The position numbers and the translations under genes are program-made. Under the pieces are notes generated by a model, which was given only the letters and a program-made list of their open reading frames with translations, had not been told where the DNA came from and searched no databases. Positions 45,301 through 54,342 of a stretch of DNA of 64,000 bases are shown piece by piece. Position 1 is the first letter of the stretch, and each line of letters opens with the position of its first letter. Source of the stretch: Microvirga sp052115485 (GTDB lineage: Bacteria; Pseudomonadota; Alphaproteobacteria; Rhizobiales; Beijerinckiaceae); NCBI RefSeq assembly GCF_052115485.1, contig NZ_JBFRGU010000003.1:248001-312000 (forward strand). The letters are read 5' to 3'.

Positions 45301-48300
45301 GATGTCGACACGCCTTCATCGAATCTGAAATATTTCTTCGATTATTCCTATGGCTTGGCGGCTGACGGCAATGGCAAGTTTGCCATCGATTCGCACGGGC
45401 GCGTGGTGCTCGCAGACCGGAATTCGCCGCTGGATTACGAATCCCTGGACAACCATGAAATCAAGATCTACGTGCGCGCTTATGACGGTGCACGATATGG
45501 CGCGACCCGGGTATTGACCATCCATGTCACGGACACCAACGATCGGCCGGACGCTCCTCTCTTCAACGGAGCAGCCATCAGCTTCAGCACGCCTGAGAAC
45601 CAGACGTTCTCCGTGCAGCTGACCGCTAAGGACGAGGATCGTCCTCCGAACTCGATGACCTTCCGGTTCGATCCAAACAATCCCAATGCAAATTGGAATG
45701 GATTATTCGCGATTGATGCGAGTGGAAAACTCGTCCTTGCGGATCCGAATGTGCGCTTGGATTTCGAAACCATGCCCGTGGGCGGATATAAGGTCTATAT
45801 CCAAGCGAATGACGGCACGGGCCAGCCGAATTCGTACAGCGAGGTTCGCGAGCTGACGATCTTCGCGACGGATGGGCGCGATGTGCCGCTGGCGCCGAAA
45901 TGGGACCTCGGCAACAACGTAACTTCCACTTTGATTACCGTTGATGAAGGAACGGTCGCGCTCCCATACCTGATCAAGGCGACGGATCCTGACGGTCAGC
46001 AACAGGATGTTCGTTATGCCTTTGTCGCTCACGCAGGAAGCTACAATAATTATTTCGACATCGACTCGAGGACGGGTCAGGTCACCGCGAAGCCAGGGTT
46101 TTCCCTTATCGCTCAACAGACCCCGATCATCGAACTCTACGTCCAGGCCACGGATACCGACGGACAGAGCCAGGTCCAGCGGCTCACGATTTATGTAAGG
46201 GATGCCACCGACGACGCACCCATCGTGACCATGGTTGACGATGGTATTATCGCTGAGAACCAGTCTGGAAATACCTACGCCTTTATTGAAGCCGAGGATC
46301 CTGAAGGATTCCCGATCACTTTTGAATGGGCGAGCGACGTTTCGCAGCGTATCAAGGACCTCTTCATCCTTGACGCCGGCTCGGGCGCAATCAGTGTGCG
46401 CACGACCCTCGACTATGAAGCTCAGGACGGTGTGATCATCCGCGAAAACGGTCAGACCTATTACGAGTTACATATCGTCGCCAGGGAGCAAGGCAATGGG
46501 CAGCCCTCATTGCCGGCAACCGTGCGCATCCACGTCACGGATGCTAACGACGCTCCGGTTCTGTCGACCCCCGAAAACACGGTGTCCGTCAACGAATTCG
46601 CCCGGAACGGCGATGTGGTGGCGACCTTCACGCTGACAGACCAGGATGCGAACGAGCATTTCGTATACGAGATCTCCGGCCTTCTGCCCGGCATGGAGGG
46701 CGCATTCGGGGTTGATTCCTCCGATCCGTCCAATCTGAAAATCGTGGTTCTCGACCGAACCAAGCTGGCTGTTTCGGACTTCACGTCCATGGTCTTGACC
46801 CTGACGGTCAAGGACCACAACGGCGGCCCGGGCCATCGGACCGACGAGCTTAACTTCTTCGTCACGATCATGAATGATCAGGGCGATCTGCCTCCGTCGA
46901 TGATTCAGCTGGACGGCGGCATCACCGGTTGGGCGGCTGAGGATCTGGGCGTACGCGGCGTGGTGGGCACACTGTCGGCGCAGGACGAGAACCCGGCCGG
47001 GTTGACCTTCACCTTCGTCGGTGGCTTCGACGGAGCTGGCCACTTCGAGATCGACCCTGCTACACATCAGGTCAAGGTGAAGACCGCCCTCAACTTCGAG
47101 GACCCGGTCGTCACGGACCCCAGGCTCGGCCTCCAGCAGGATTCGGGCGGCAAGTTCTACCTTCTCAAGGTGCAAGCTAGCGACGGCGTAAACGCCCCAA
47201 TCGTGCAGGCGATCAAGGTCTACGTCACGGACGTGAACGAGCGGCCCACCGCCCCGACGCCGGCGACTTTGACGCTGGCCGAGAACATCACCGCTGGAAA
47301 CGGCGATGCGCTGCTTCTCACGGTGAGCGGTTCGACCGATCCGGACGGCACGACGCCGAGCTATGCCTTTGCCACGGGCGGCAATCCGACAGGCAAGTTC
47401 TCAATCGCGGCCAATGGTGAGATCGCGCTGATCGACGGCGAGACGCTCGACTACGAGGACATCCGCCTGGAGACGGACAACACCGGACCGGTGCCCCGGA
47501 AGTACTACAAGCTCCTGGTGGTGGCGACCGACGGCTCCCTCAGCTCCGACCCTTCCGAGGTGAGGATCTACATCACCAACGAGGACGAGGCGCCGAACGC
47601 TCCGATCTATACGGGCGAGCCGACGGTGGCCGAGAACCTGGACGCCGCCACGGTGGGCACGATCGTGACGGTGAGCGGCTCGACCGATCCGGAAGGCGCA
47701 GGGGTCACCTACGCGCTGTCAACTGCGGCTGACGCCAATCCGGGCAACCGCTTCGTAGTGGGCACGGACGGCACGATCAGCCTGGCTGCCGGCGTAAGGC
47801 TGGACTACGAGGCTACGGATCTGAACACGGAAGGCACGGGGGTCAACTTCCGGAAGTTCTACTACGTGAAGGTGGTGGCCACCGACGGCAGCAACGTCTC
47901 CACTGTGACGTGGGTGAAGATCTTCGTCACGAACGTGAACGAGGCGCCGACGGTTCCGACGCCGGCGAATGTGGAACTGGCCGAGAACACCACCGGTGCA
48001 AGCGGCGGCACGCTGCTGCTCACGGTGAGCGGCTCGAGCGATCCGGACGGCACGACGCCGAGCTATGTCTTTGCCACGGGCGGCAATCCGACTGGCAAGT
48101 TCGCGATCTCGGCCAACGGAGACATCTCGCTGATCGGCGGCGAGACGCTCGACTACGAGGGCCTCGGCCTGGACACCGACAATTCCGGACCGGTGCCCCG
48201 GAAGTACTACAAGCTCATGGTGGTGGCGACCGATGGCTCCCTCAGCTCCACGCCTACCGAGGTGAGGATCTACGTCACGGACCAGAACGAGGTTCCCGTC

Positions 48301-51300
48301 TTCCAAAGAATGACGGGCGGCCAGATCACCGAGACCTATCACGCCGGCCAGGAAGTCGGGACGCTGCTCGGGTACGATCCTGAAGACGGTCTTGCCGTCT
48401 CGTACACCTTCGCAAACGGCACGCTGATCAGTTCCGATGGTGCATTCCGCATCGTGGGCGACAAGATCGTCGTGAACGACGAGTCGGCGATCCAAGTCCT
48501 CTCCGGCACTGCAAGCCCGCAATACCAGATCGTCATTCATGACCAGCACGGCATGTCATCGCCGGGCAGCATTACGATCGATATCAGTGACGTTCCCGGC
48601 AACCAGCCTCCGTCGCAGCCGAGCTACAGCGGCACGCCGACGCTGGCTGAGAATGTGGAAACGACGGATGTCCTGGTGCAGCTCTCTGGCGCGGTCGATC
48701 CGGAAGGCCAGGGCGTGAGTTACGCCTTCGCCGCCGCCGGCAATCCTGACGGTCTGTTCGCGATCTCGAACGATGGCAAGATCACCCTGGCCGCGGGCAA
48801 GTCGCTGAACTACGAGGCGGAGGGCTTGAACACCGATAGCACCGGCACGTATTACAGCGTGCTGGTCGTTGCCAAGGATCCGGCCGGCAACGCGTCGACC
48901 GCGACGGAAGTGCGCATCTACGTCACGGATGCGAACGACGCTCCGACTCTGTCGGCTCCGAATACCACGGTGTCGATCGGCGAATTCTCACAGAACGATG
49001 ATGTTCTAACGGCGTTCACGGTCGCGGACCCGGATGCGAACGAGCACTTCTTGTTCGATCTCACATATTCCCTCGACTGGGCGATGGGCGCCTTCCGAGT
49101 GGATGCATCGGATCCGACACGCCTGAAGATCGTCGTGGCTGACAAGGACAAGCTTGAAATCGATCAGAACGAGACCTTCACGCTGACCCTGACGGTTAGG
49201 GACAAGAACGGCGGTCCGGACTCTATGGTCGATACGATCACCTTCACCGTCACGATCCTCAACGATCAGGGCAACCTGCCTCCGCATGATATCATGCTGG
49301 ATAACATCACGGTGCCTGAGGGTTCGGACCCGGGCGACGTGGTGGGCACCCTGTCGGCCACCGACGAAAGGCCGGACCTCCTGACCTATAACTTCGTCAC
49401 TGGCTGGGATGGGGCAGGTCACTTCGAGATCGATCACACCACGAACCAGATCAAGGTGATGGCCGCCCTCAACTACGAGGATCAGGTCGTGACCATGCCT
49501 GGTACTGGTCTTGAGGACGATGGGGCCGGCAACCGCTTCTACCGCCTGAAGGTGCTCGTCAGCGATGGCGCCAATCCGGCGGTCGAGCAGGAGTTCCTCG
49601 TCTTCGTCACGGACAAGAACGAGGCGCCGACGGCGACCTATACCCCTGTCGATGGAATCGTCGTCGGTACGCTGCCCGATACGGTCGTTGCGAACATCAT
49701 GATCAACGATCCCGACGTGCGTCAGGAATTCCGTGATTTCCACTACCAGCTCGTGACCGATCTCTCGGGCAATACCGTGTACACAGGTACCGACTTCAGG
49801 GTCGACGAGAATGGCAACATTGTCGTGGACGGGGCGCTGACTACCGGATCGAAGACGCTCTACGTCAAGATCACGGACAGCACCGGTGCTGATGCCAACA
49901 CCATCGTTCAGCAGGTTACCTTCACCGTCGGAGAGGGGAACATCGCGCCTGAAATCATCGTCAATGGTGATACCGATTGGACCATTCCCGACACCGCGAC
50001 GGAACAACCGTTCCAGAATCTCGCCTTCGAGGATGACGACGCCGGGACGGGTGACGACATCACAGTCACCATCACGTTCGACCGCAGCCACGGCACCCTC
50101 ACCAGTGTCTTGGGACAGGCGGGGCGGGATTATTTCTACGATCCGGTGAATCCCAACAAGTTCATAGTCACGGGATCGATCCTTCTGGTGAACCAGATCG
50201 TCCAGCATTTGACCTTCAATCCGAACGACCAGTTCGAAGGCTCGGCTGACCGGACGACCGATTTCTCCGTGCAGGTGACCGACGTTCATGGGGCGACCTC
50301 TCAGCCGCAGATGGTCACCGTCATCGATACGCCGAACAACCAGGCGCCGACGCTGACAATCCAGGATAACCAGGAGCACTTTGTCATCCAGGACAACGGC
50401 CAGGGTTCTGCCGGTGTGGTGAACCCCTTCACCGGACTTGAGCTGGGCGACAACGAAAACGATGAACTGACCCTTCAGGTGAAGTTCCACGCCGCGAATG
50501 GATCCTTGGGGAACGTCGACTCGATTCCCAACTTCGTCGCGGTCTCCCACGGCGATCCCGATGCCCAGGGCGACGTCACATATACCTTCGTTGGGACGAA
50601 GGCGGCTCTCGCAGCCTTCCTGGCCGCGGTCACCTTCGACGCGTTCAACGACTCCGCCGCCGGCGGGCTGGTCACGACGACGTTCACCTTTGCTCTGACG
50701 GATAACCTCCATGCAGTGGTAATCCCGACGGAATCCGTCACGGTTGTGACGGAATCGAGCACCAATGGACGCCCGGTTCTGTTCATCGATAATGATACGA
50801 GAACGACCAATGCGACGGACGACGGCCTGGCCGTCTACCCGTTCCGCGGCGTGGACATCTCGGATGCCGAGGATGACGATCTGGTGCTGACGATCACGTT
50901 CCTAGGAACGGCGGATCAGCTTCAGGGAACTGGTGCCGTCACCGGCACGTCAAATCCGGACGGCACAGTCACCTTCCGGTTTGTAGGCAAAGCAGTTTCT
51001 CTGGATGCGGTCTTGCATCAGCTGACCTTCAATCCGCAGAACGGCTCGGCCGACGCTGGTGCGGTCGACACGGTCTTCAAGATCCAGTTGAGCGATGCCT
51101 TGCACGTGCCCGTGTCCGACCAGGTGATCGTGCACACGCAGGATGGCGACGACAGCAACAACATGGAGCCCGTGATCGACATCTTCCCAGGCACGGAGAC
51201 CACGCCTGCGTGGAGCAACGGTCCTGCGGTGTTCCCGTTCCGGGGCGTCGATATCTCGGACGAGGACGACGACCTCCTGACTCTGACGATCTCGTTCGAG

Positions 51301-54132
51301 GTAAACGAAGGCACTCTGAGCGGGGCGGGTTTGCCTACCACGTGGACCGAAATGGGTGGGATCCGGACCTACGTGCTGACCGGCAGGGCCGACGATCTGG
51401 ATGCAATTCTGCGTCGCCTGGCCTTCGACCCGCGCAATGACGCGCCGAATGAGACGCGCTTCACGATCTCGGTTCAGGACTCGACCCATGGTCCGGTGAC
51501 CCGCCAGGTGATCGTCCAAACGGCCGAAGGCGGGAACGGCCTTACGAATGACGAGCCCACGATCGAGTTCGCACCGGGCACGGAGACGACACCAGCCACG
51601 GATAATGGCTCCGCCGTCTACCTGTTCCGCGGCGTCGATATCTCCGACAATGAGGATGACCAGCTGATCCTGACCATCCGGTTCAGCGATGCGGCTGGTC
51701 AGCTCTCCGGCTTCGGCTCGCGGCAAATCATCACGTCGCTGGTGGACGGCATCCGCACCTACATCGTCATGGATACGGCCGATAATCTGGACGCGTTCCT
51801 GCACGGTCTGTTCTTCGATCCGAACCCGCTGGCGCAGGACGTGAATAGCCTGGATACGATCTTCGAGATCTCGGTTCAGGACACCACGAACCCGCCGGTT
51901 CCGGCCCAGGTGACGGTGCACACGACCCACGGGACGGACGGCGCGGGCAACGCCCAACCGACCGCGACGTTCATGGAAGGAACGCAGGTCACGGCCGCCA
52001 CCGACGACGGTCTTGCAGTGCTGCCGTTCCGCGGCCTCGATCTGACGGATGCCGACGGCGACAACCTGACGGTCAAGATCACCTTCGACGGCAGGCTAGG
52101 CAGCCTGACGGGCTACGATCCGACCCAGGTCCACGTGACGACGTCGGGCGCCATCATCACGCTCACCTTCACCGGCACGGCGGATGTGCTCGATGGTGTC
52201 CTGCAGGCTCTCAGCTACGATCCTGCCCAAGACGCGATCGGTGCGACTGTCTTCACGATCTCGGTCCAGGATGTGTATCACGATCCGTTCATCACCTCGG
52301 CCACGGTGAACACCACGGATGGCGGCTCGACGGGCGATGTGAACCATGCTCCGGCGGCGCCTACATGGGACGACAGCTCCGCCCTGAAGACCATTGACGA
52401 GACGGCTGCCGTCGGCTCGCCGGTGGGCAACCTGAATGTCCAGGACCCTGATGGGGACGCTGTCGTGGTCGGGTTCTGGTACGAGAACGCCTTGCATGCG
52501 GTGAGCCAGGACAACCGGTTCTGGATCGACAGCGGCGTGGTGAAAGTGCTCAACGCCGCGGTCGACGACGACATTCCCGATCTGCCCTACCTGGTGCGGG
52601 CGGTGGACAGCCATGGCGCCTTCACCGACAGCACGATCCACATCGCGATCACCGGAGAGAATGCTGCACCTGAAGTGGATGGCGTCAATCTTGGTACCGG
52701 GCCGGCGGTTACAACGATCAGCTTCGACGAGTCGCTGCAAGCCGGCGGTTTCGTGGCGCAGATCGTGGCGCGCGACGACGGCAACCCGAACGATCTCGTA
52801 TACTTCATGAACGATCCGAGCCACCTGTTCGACATCGACCAGGATACGGGCCAGATCACGCTGCGCGATGGCGTCGACTACGAGACGCTGGCGGACCATA
52901 GCTGGACCGTGACCGTGTGGGCGAAGGATCGCAACGGTCAGGCGAACGGGCTTGAATCCACGCATGTGAACATCACGATCGACCTGCACGACGTGAACGA
53001 GGCGCCGACGGCGGTAAACGTGGGCACCCTGGCAACGGTTCGCGTCGGAGCGCACCTGGGCGACCTGGTGACCACGGTCAGTGCGGTCGACCAGGATACG
53101 AACCCAACCTACCAGAACAACGTGTTCAAGTTCCTATTGTCGAATGGCACGCTAAGCGACGAGAGTGAGGATCACTTCTTCACGATCGATGCGTTCGGCA
53201 ACGTGAAGCTGAAGGCGGACGTGGCGGCGGAGGGTACGCATACCTTCAAGGTTGTGACGTACATGGCAGGCGACGAGGCGCACTTCGTGCAGTCGGCGGA
53301 GCAGACCGTGACGGTGCTGCCGGATGATACCGATCCAGGCCCTCTCCCGGCCCAGCTGTTGGACAACCGGACGGTCGTGGAACATGCCCAGGATGGGTCA
53401 GCTGTGGGTCGTCTGATGACCCTGAGCTCCACGGGGGAGACGTTCAGCTATGCCATGATGGCGGGCCAGGATGCCGACGGACGCTTCGAGCTCGTAGGGA
53501 GTGTCCTGCGTGTCAAGGATGGGTTGCGGATCGACTTCGAGCAAGGCCGCGAGTTCCATGTGAAGATGCTCGTGACGAGCAGCTTGCACGGCACTTTCGA
53601 GCAGGACTTCCTCATCACTGCTCGCAACCTCGACCTGGAAGTGGTGGATGGAGACGATCGAGGCAACATGATCGTGTCCGGGAATGATTCTGACCAACTG
53701 AATGGCTGGGGCGGCAACGACACACTCATCAGTGGTCTGGGAGACGATCAGCTCACAGGCGGAGACGGGGACGACACCTTTGTCTTCGATCAGGTGACGT
53801 TCGATCACTTCTCGGACGTCGATAATGTCAGATACATCACCGATTTCGACGTGAATCACGATCATATCGATCTCTGGCAGTCGGCCTTCGACACCTTGGA
53901 TCTTGGGGCGCTCACCGACTTGAGCTTCCATTCGGGATCTTTGGCCACGATGAACGAGAACAGCCGCATCATCTACGATACGGAAACGGGCGATCTGTTC
54001 TACGACATCGACGGATCGGGCAGTGACTTCGAGTCGATCAGGATCGCCACGCTTCTGGATGATCCGACCAATCCAGGCTTCAAACCCCATCTCTTGGCCA
54101 GTCACATCAGTGTGGTCGAGGCACTCTGGTAA
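42334..54132 (+). CDS. Giant RTX/cadherin-repeat surface adhesin (3932 aa)
   Basis: This is a very large acidic repetitive protein, expected to be exported by type I secretion and retained at or released from the cell surface. Order: residues 1-215 are unique and Ser/Ala/Asp-rich, with two 21-aa repeats and no Sec signal. Residues ~220-760 hold calcium-binding RTX nonapeptides (GGSGDDTLVGGNGSDFI type). Residues ~960-2535 hold about 14 cadherin-like domains, many with xNEAPT linkers and LDYE motifs. Residues ~2536-3335 hold six copies of a PFxGVxISDxEDD module. About four more cadherin-like domains follow. Residues ~3776-3820 are RTX with GGDGDDTFVFD, and the C-terminal ~100 residues end in a hydrophobic tail. 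The ribosome site is GGGGACTTC. No T1SS genes are in the window. Adhesion or biofilm function is inferred. Confidence 0.9.
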   Translation: MNKPVFDKVTGEAINVGDMIVETLPGDSKRAETAKSVLDMIDETLPGDTERAEAAKSALDFLADELDGRRSIIATDAASTSSEYAPVSDVKNELDGRRSVVVDAAAASSDQVPASDVPASKLSPSAVEEVSKTVVADASPSMVSGAGSSVSDSSKQSFAPSSFGADTSTMGTETAVTGSMITPLATFPVSVVPGSDSDTVGDFFDMRELTEYRFRFTLLGGNDTAYGSRNDDTFEGGEGHDYFAGFNGDDWFYGGNGFDTVDYSVEEGRVGTLGGVFINLSTQDLWITWNGTVARPLSGWGGVVGRFGDRDFLSGIEAVKGTRYSDVFHADNALDSYQFEGLDGDDDFYGGSGDDTLVGGNGSDFIRGGKGNDKLYSNNFANHTDSNVDQLYGGEGDDTIYAGDFDDIAVGGKGNDWIYAQRFIYGDTYENDYAWNIDLQTRRATRADGQEVDTFAGSFSQYYVLGSRNSDTIRGSAGNDTLDGGAGYDLFIGSEGSDRIDGGVNGATEGAAVNYQALISGGVTIDLRLQHVWKASGGQDTLINIWNAFGTDTNDYIYGSDLSNTLYGNNGNDVMAGAGGNDYIYGGDGLDKISGDDGNDVIDGGKDYDTIIGSTGNDIVDGGVDGAEITYELLSAGIVLKLNGAGGGSAQKGSNGTDTLANIQNVTGTNYIDRLEGDSGRNILKGAGGNDQIYGMDGNDVLYGGAGTATGQGTGDDKLYGGANHDRLYGEDGNDILDGGTGADTMVGGEGNDIFYVDSLGDFTIELANEGTNDFAWIGVKNYDARKLDNIENWAPVAGTDGSLNYIALAPEQDTIIGSSIGALGWVNEGAQTASAVAAIWAADDGNGGQLNYYLGNIFGGLFEIRHVGQGVNAPNKGPSSADYVSPNRYAQIWITRPADFEAMVASQPDNTGSYIRVDATTGKKYYVLTIHAEEQDVADGGLVSTNVGTIEIEIRNIDDTAPSAPVFNSGPSIYLPENTTFAAQLFADDVDTPSSNLKYFFDYSYGLAADGNGKFAIDSHGRVVLADRNSPLDYESLDNHEIKIYVRAYDGARYGATRVLTIHVTDTNDRPDAPLFNGAAISFSTPENQTFSVQLTAKDEDRPPNSMTFRFDPNNPNANWNGLFAIDASGKLVLADPNVRLDFETMPVGGYKVYIQANDGTGQPNSYSEVRELTIFATDGRDVPLAPKWDLGNNVTSTLITVDEGTVALPYLIKATDPDGQQQDVRYAFVAHAGSYNNYFDIDSRTGQVTAKPGFSLIAQQTPIIELYVQATDTDGQSQVQRLTIYVRDATDDAPIVTMVDDGIIAENQSGNTYAFIEAEDPEGFPITFEWASDVSQRIKDLFILDAGSGAISVRTTLDYEAQDGVIIRENGQTYYELHIVAREQGNGQPSLPATVRIHVTDANDAPVLSTPENTVSVNEFARNGDVVATFTLTDQDANEHFVYEISGLLPGMEGAFGVDSSDPSNLKIVVLDRTKLAVSDFTSMVLTLTVKDHNGGPGHRTDELNFFVTIMNDQGDLPPSMIQLDGGITGWAAEDLGVRGVVGTLSAQDENPAGLTFTFVGGFDGAGHFEIDPATHQVKVKTALNFEDPVVTDPRLGLQQDSGGKFYLLKVQASDGVNAPIVQAIKVYVTDVNERPTAPTPATLTLAENITAGNGDALLLTVSGSTDPDGTTPSYAFATGGNPTGKFSIAANGEIALIDGETLDYEDIRLETDNTGPVPRKYYKLLVVATDGSLSSDPSEVRIYITNEDEAPNAPIYTGEPTVAENLDAATVGTIVTVSGSTDPEGAGVTYALSTAADANPGNRFVVGTDGTISLAAGVRLDYEATDLNTEGTGVNFRKFYYVKVVATDGSNVSTVTWVKIFVTNVNEAPTVPTPANVELAENTTGASGGTLLLTVSGSSDPDGTTPSYVFATGGNPTGKFAISANGDISLIGGETLDYEGLGLDTDNSGPVPRKYYKLMVVATDGSLSSTPTEVRIYVTDQNEVPVFQRMTGGQITETYHAGQEVGTLLGYDPEDGLAVSYTFANGTLISSDGAFRIVGDKIVVNDESAIQVLSGTASPQYQIVIHDQHGMSSPGSITIDISDVPGNQPPSQPSYSGTPTLAENVETTDVLVQLSGAVDPEGQGVSYAFAAAGNPDGLFAISNDGKITLAAGKSLNYEAEGLNTDSTGTYYSVLVVAKDPAGNASTATEVRIYVTDANDAPTLSAPNTTVSIGEFSQNDDVLTAFTVADPDANEHFLFDLTYSLDWAMGAFRVDASDPTRLKIVVADKDKLEIDQNETFTLTLTVRDKNGGPDSMVDTITFTVTILNDQGNLPPHDIMLDNITVPEGSDPGDVVGTLSATDERPDLLTYNFVTGWDGAGHFEIDHTTNQIKVMAALNYEDQVVTMPGTGLEDDGAGNRFYRLKVLVSDGANPAVEQEFLVFVTDKNEAPTATYTPVDGIVVGTLPDTVVANIMINDPDVRQEFRDFHYQLVTDLSGNTVYTGTDFRVDENGNIVVDGALTTGSKTLYVKITDSTGADANTIVQQVTFTVGEGNIAPEIIVNGDTDWTIPDTATEQPFQNLAFEDDDAGTGDDITVTITFDRSHGTLTSVLGQAGRDYFYDPVNPNKFIVTGSILLVNQIVQHLTFNPNDQFEGSADRTTDFSVQVTDVHGATSQPQMVTVIDTPNNQAPTLTIQDNQEHFVIQDNGQGSAGVVNPFTGLELGDNENDELTLQVKFHAANGSLGNVDSIPNFVAVSHGDPDAQGDVTYTFVGTKAALAAFLAAVTFDAFNDSAAGGLVTTTFTFALTDNLHAVVIPTESVTVVTESSTNGRPVLFIDNDTRTTNATDDGLAVYPFRGVDISDAEDDDLVLTITFLGTADQLQGTGAVTGTSNPDGTVTFRFVGKAVSLDAVLHQLTFNPQNGSADAGAVDTVFKIQLSDALHVPVSDQVIVHTQDGDDSNNMEPVIDIFPGTETTPAWSNGPAVFPFRGVDISDEDDDLLTLTISFEVNEGTLSGAGLPTTWTEMGGIRTYVLTGRADDLDAILRRLAFDPRNDAPNETRFTISVQDSTHGPVTRQVIVQTAEGGNGLTNDEPTIEFAPGTETTPATDNGSAVYLFRGVDISDNEDDQLILTIRFSDAAGQLSGFGSRQIITSLVDGIRTYIVMDTADNLDAFLHGLFFDPNPLAQDVNSLDTIFEISVQDTTNPPVPAQVTVHTTHGTDGAGNAQPTATFMEGTQVTAATDDGLAVLPFRGLDLTDADGDNLTVKITFDGRLGSLTGYDPTQVHVTTSGAIITLTFTGTADVLDGVLQALSYDPAQDAIGATVFTISVQDVYHDPFITSATVNTTDGGSTGDVNHAPAAPTWDDSSALKTIDETAAVGSPVGNLNVQDPDGDAVVVGFWYENALHAVSQDNRFWIDSGVVKVLNAAVDDDIPDLPYLVRAVDSHGAFTDSTIHIAITGENAAPEVDGVNLGTGPAVTTISFDESLQAGGFVAQIVARDDGNPNDLVYFMNDPSHLFDIDQDTGQITLRDGVDYETLADHSWTVTVWAKDRNGQANGLESTHVNITIDLHDVNEAPTAVNVGTLATVRVGAHLGDLVTTVSAVDQDTNPTYQNNVFKFLLSNGTLSDESEDHFFTIDAFGNVKLKADVAAEGTHTFKVVTYMAGDEAHFVQSAEQTVTVLPDDTDPGPLPAQLLDNRTVVEHAQDGSAVGRLMTLSSTGETFSYAMMAGQDADGRFELVGSVLRVKDGLRIDFEQGREFHVKMLVTSSLHGTFEQDFLITARNLDLEVVDGDDRGNMIVSGNDSDQLNGWGGNDTLISGLGDDQLTGGDGDDTFVFDQVTFDHFSDVDNVRYITDFDVNHDHIDLWQSAFDTLDLGALTDLSFHSGSLATMNENSRIIYDTETGDLFYDIDGSGSDFESIRIATLLDDPTNPGFKPHLLASHISVVEALW
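42385..42510 (+). repeat. Two tandem 63-bp (21-aa) repeats at the adhesin N-terminus
   Basis: Units at 42385-42447 and 42448-42510 encode DMIVETLPGDSKRAETAKSVL and DMIDETLPGDTERAEAAKSAL type sequence, differing at few positions. An ELDGRRS motif then occurs twice (near 42528 and 42610). The units are amphipathic and may be a retention or export-related element. I do not recognise the family. Confidence 0.75.
42991..44612 (+). repeat. N-terminal RTX nonapeptide region of the giant adhesin
   Basis: Several clusters of GGxGxDxUx repeats (e.g. GGAGGNDYIYGGDGLDKISG-like blocks) are interrupted by VDYS/VNYQALISGGVTIDL spacers typical of serralysin-like C-terminal regions. They should fold as calcium-loaded beta rolls after secretion. 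An RTX block near the N-terminus is less usual than the C-terminal placement. Confidence 0.85.
45220..49930 (+). repeat. Cadherin-like domain array of the giant adhesin
   Basis: About 14 domains of roughly 95-120 residues occur here, each opening with a NxxPxxP/xAPT linker plus a strand and an AEN or PEN motif. They share F/L-x-I-D-x-x-G-x-I strands, LDYE, and closing VYVTDxNE-type calcium-binding linkers. This fits cadherin-like folds in type I-secreted adhesins. Domains vary in sequence, apart from the duplicated module at 47254/47956. Confidence 0.8.
47254..48292 (+). repeat. Near-identical duplicated cadherin module (702-bp offset)
   Basis: Bases 47254-47590 and 47956-48292 are very similar along most of their length, including long identical runs coding SGSxDPDGTTPSY and GPVPRKYYKL. 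The offset is 702 bp (234 residues, two domains). The domain between them is distinct. This looks like a recent internal duplication inside the giant adhesin. Confidence 0.8.
49940..52345 (+). repeat. Array of six PFxGVxIxDxExD modules in the giant adhesin
   Basis: Six consecutive units carry P-F motifs near 50008, 50425, 50839, 51235, 51622 and 52024, so the period is 387-417 bp. Each reads roughly PF-x-G-(V/L)-x-(I/L)-x-D-x-(E/D)-x-D-x-L-x-(L/V)-T-I-x-F, then a GxLxG turn, a YxFxG(T/R)A strand and LDAxLxxLxFxP. Four later copies lie in the second adhesin (near 55159, 55531, 56266, 56644). Confidence 0.8.
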
Positions 54133-54157
54133 GAAACGGAACACAATGGTTGATTAA

Positions 54158-54193
54158 GGAAAGATACATTGTATTATTGCAATGCATCTTTCC
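54158..54193. other. Hairpin after the giant adhesin gene
   Basis: GGAAAGAT...ATCTTTCC forms an 8-bp stem, continued after one mismatch by CATTG/CAATG, around an 8-base loop. It lies 26 bases after the stop. No T tract follows on the plus strand, so it may be an mRNA end or stability hairpin. The rest of the 210-base gap before the next gene is AT-rich and likely holds that gene's promoter. Confidence 0.55.
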
Positions 54194-54342
54194 TATCTCG
54201 CGACAGTGAGCAAGGCGATGGATTTGTAAAGGGAACAGCTCGACGGTTGCTGGTGATGGGCGGGCGAAACGTTCGGGTATGCAAGGCCGCCATGCTAACT
54301 TAACGTAACATTACAATATTTAATAAGGATCAGGAGTTCAAA

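Noticed and set aside
49006..50712. 568-aa minus-strand open frame opposite the giant adhesin
   Set aside because: Low-complexity Val/Arg/Asp sequence mirroring the plus-strand repeats; no ribosome site and no domain.
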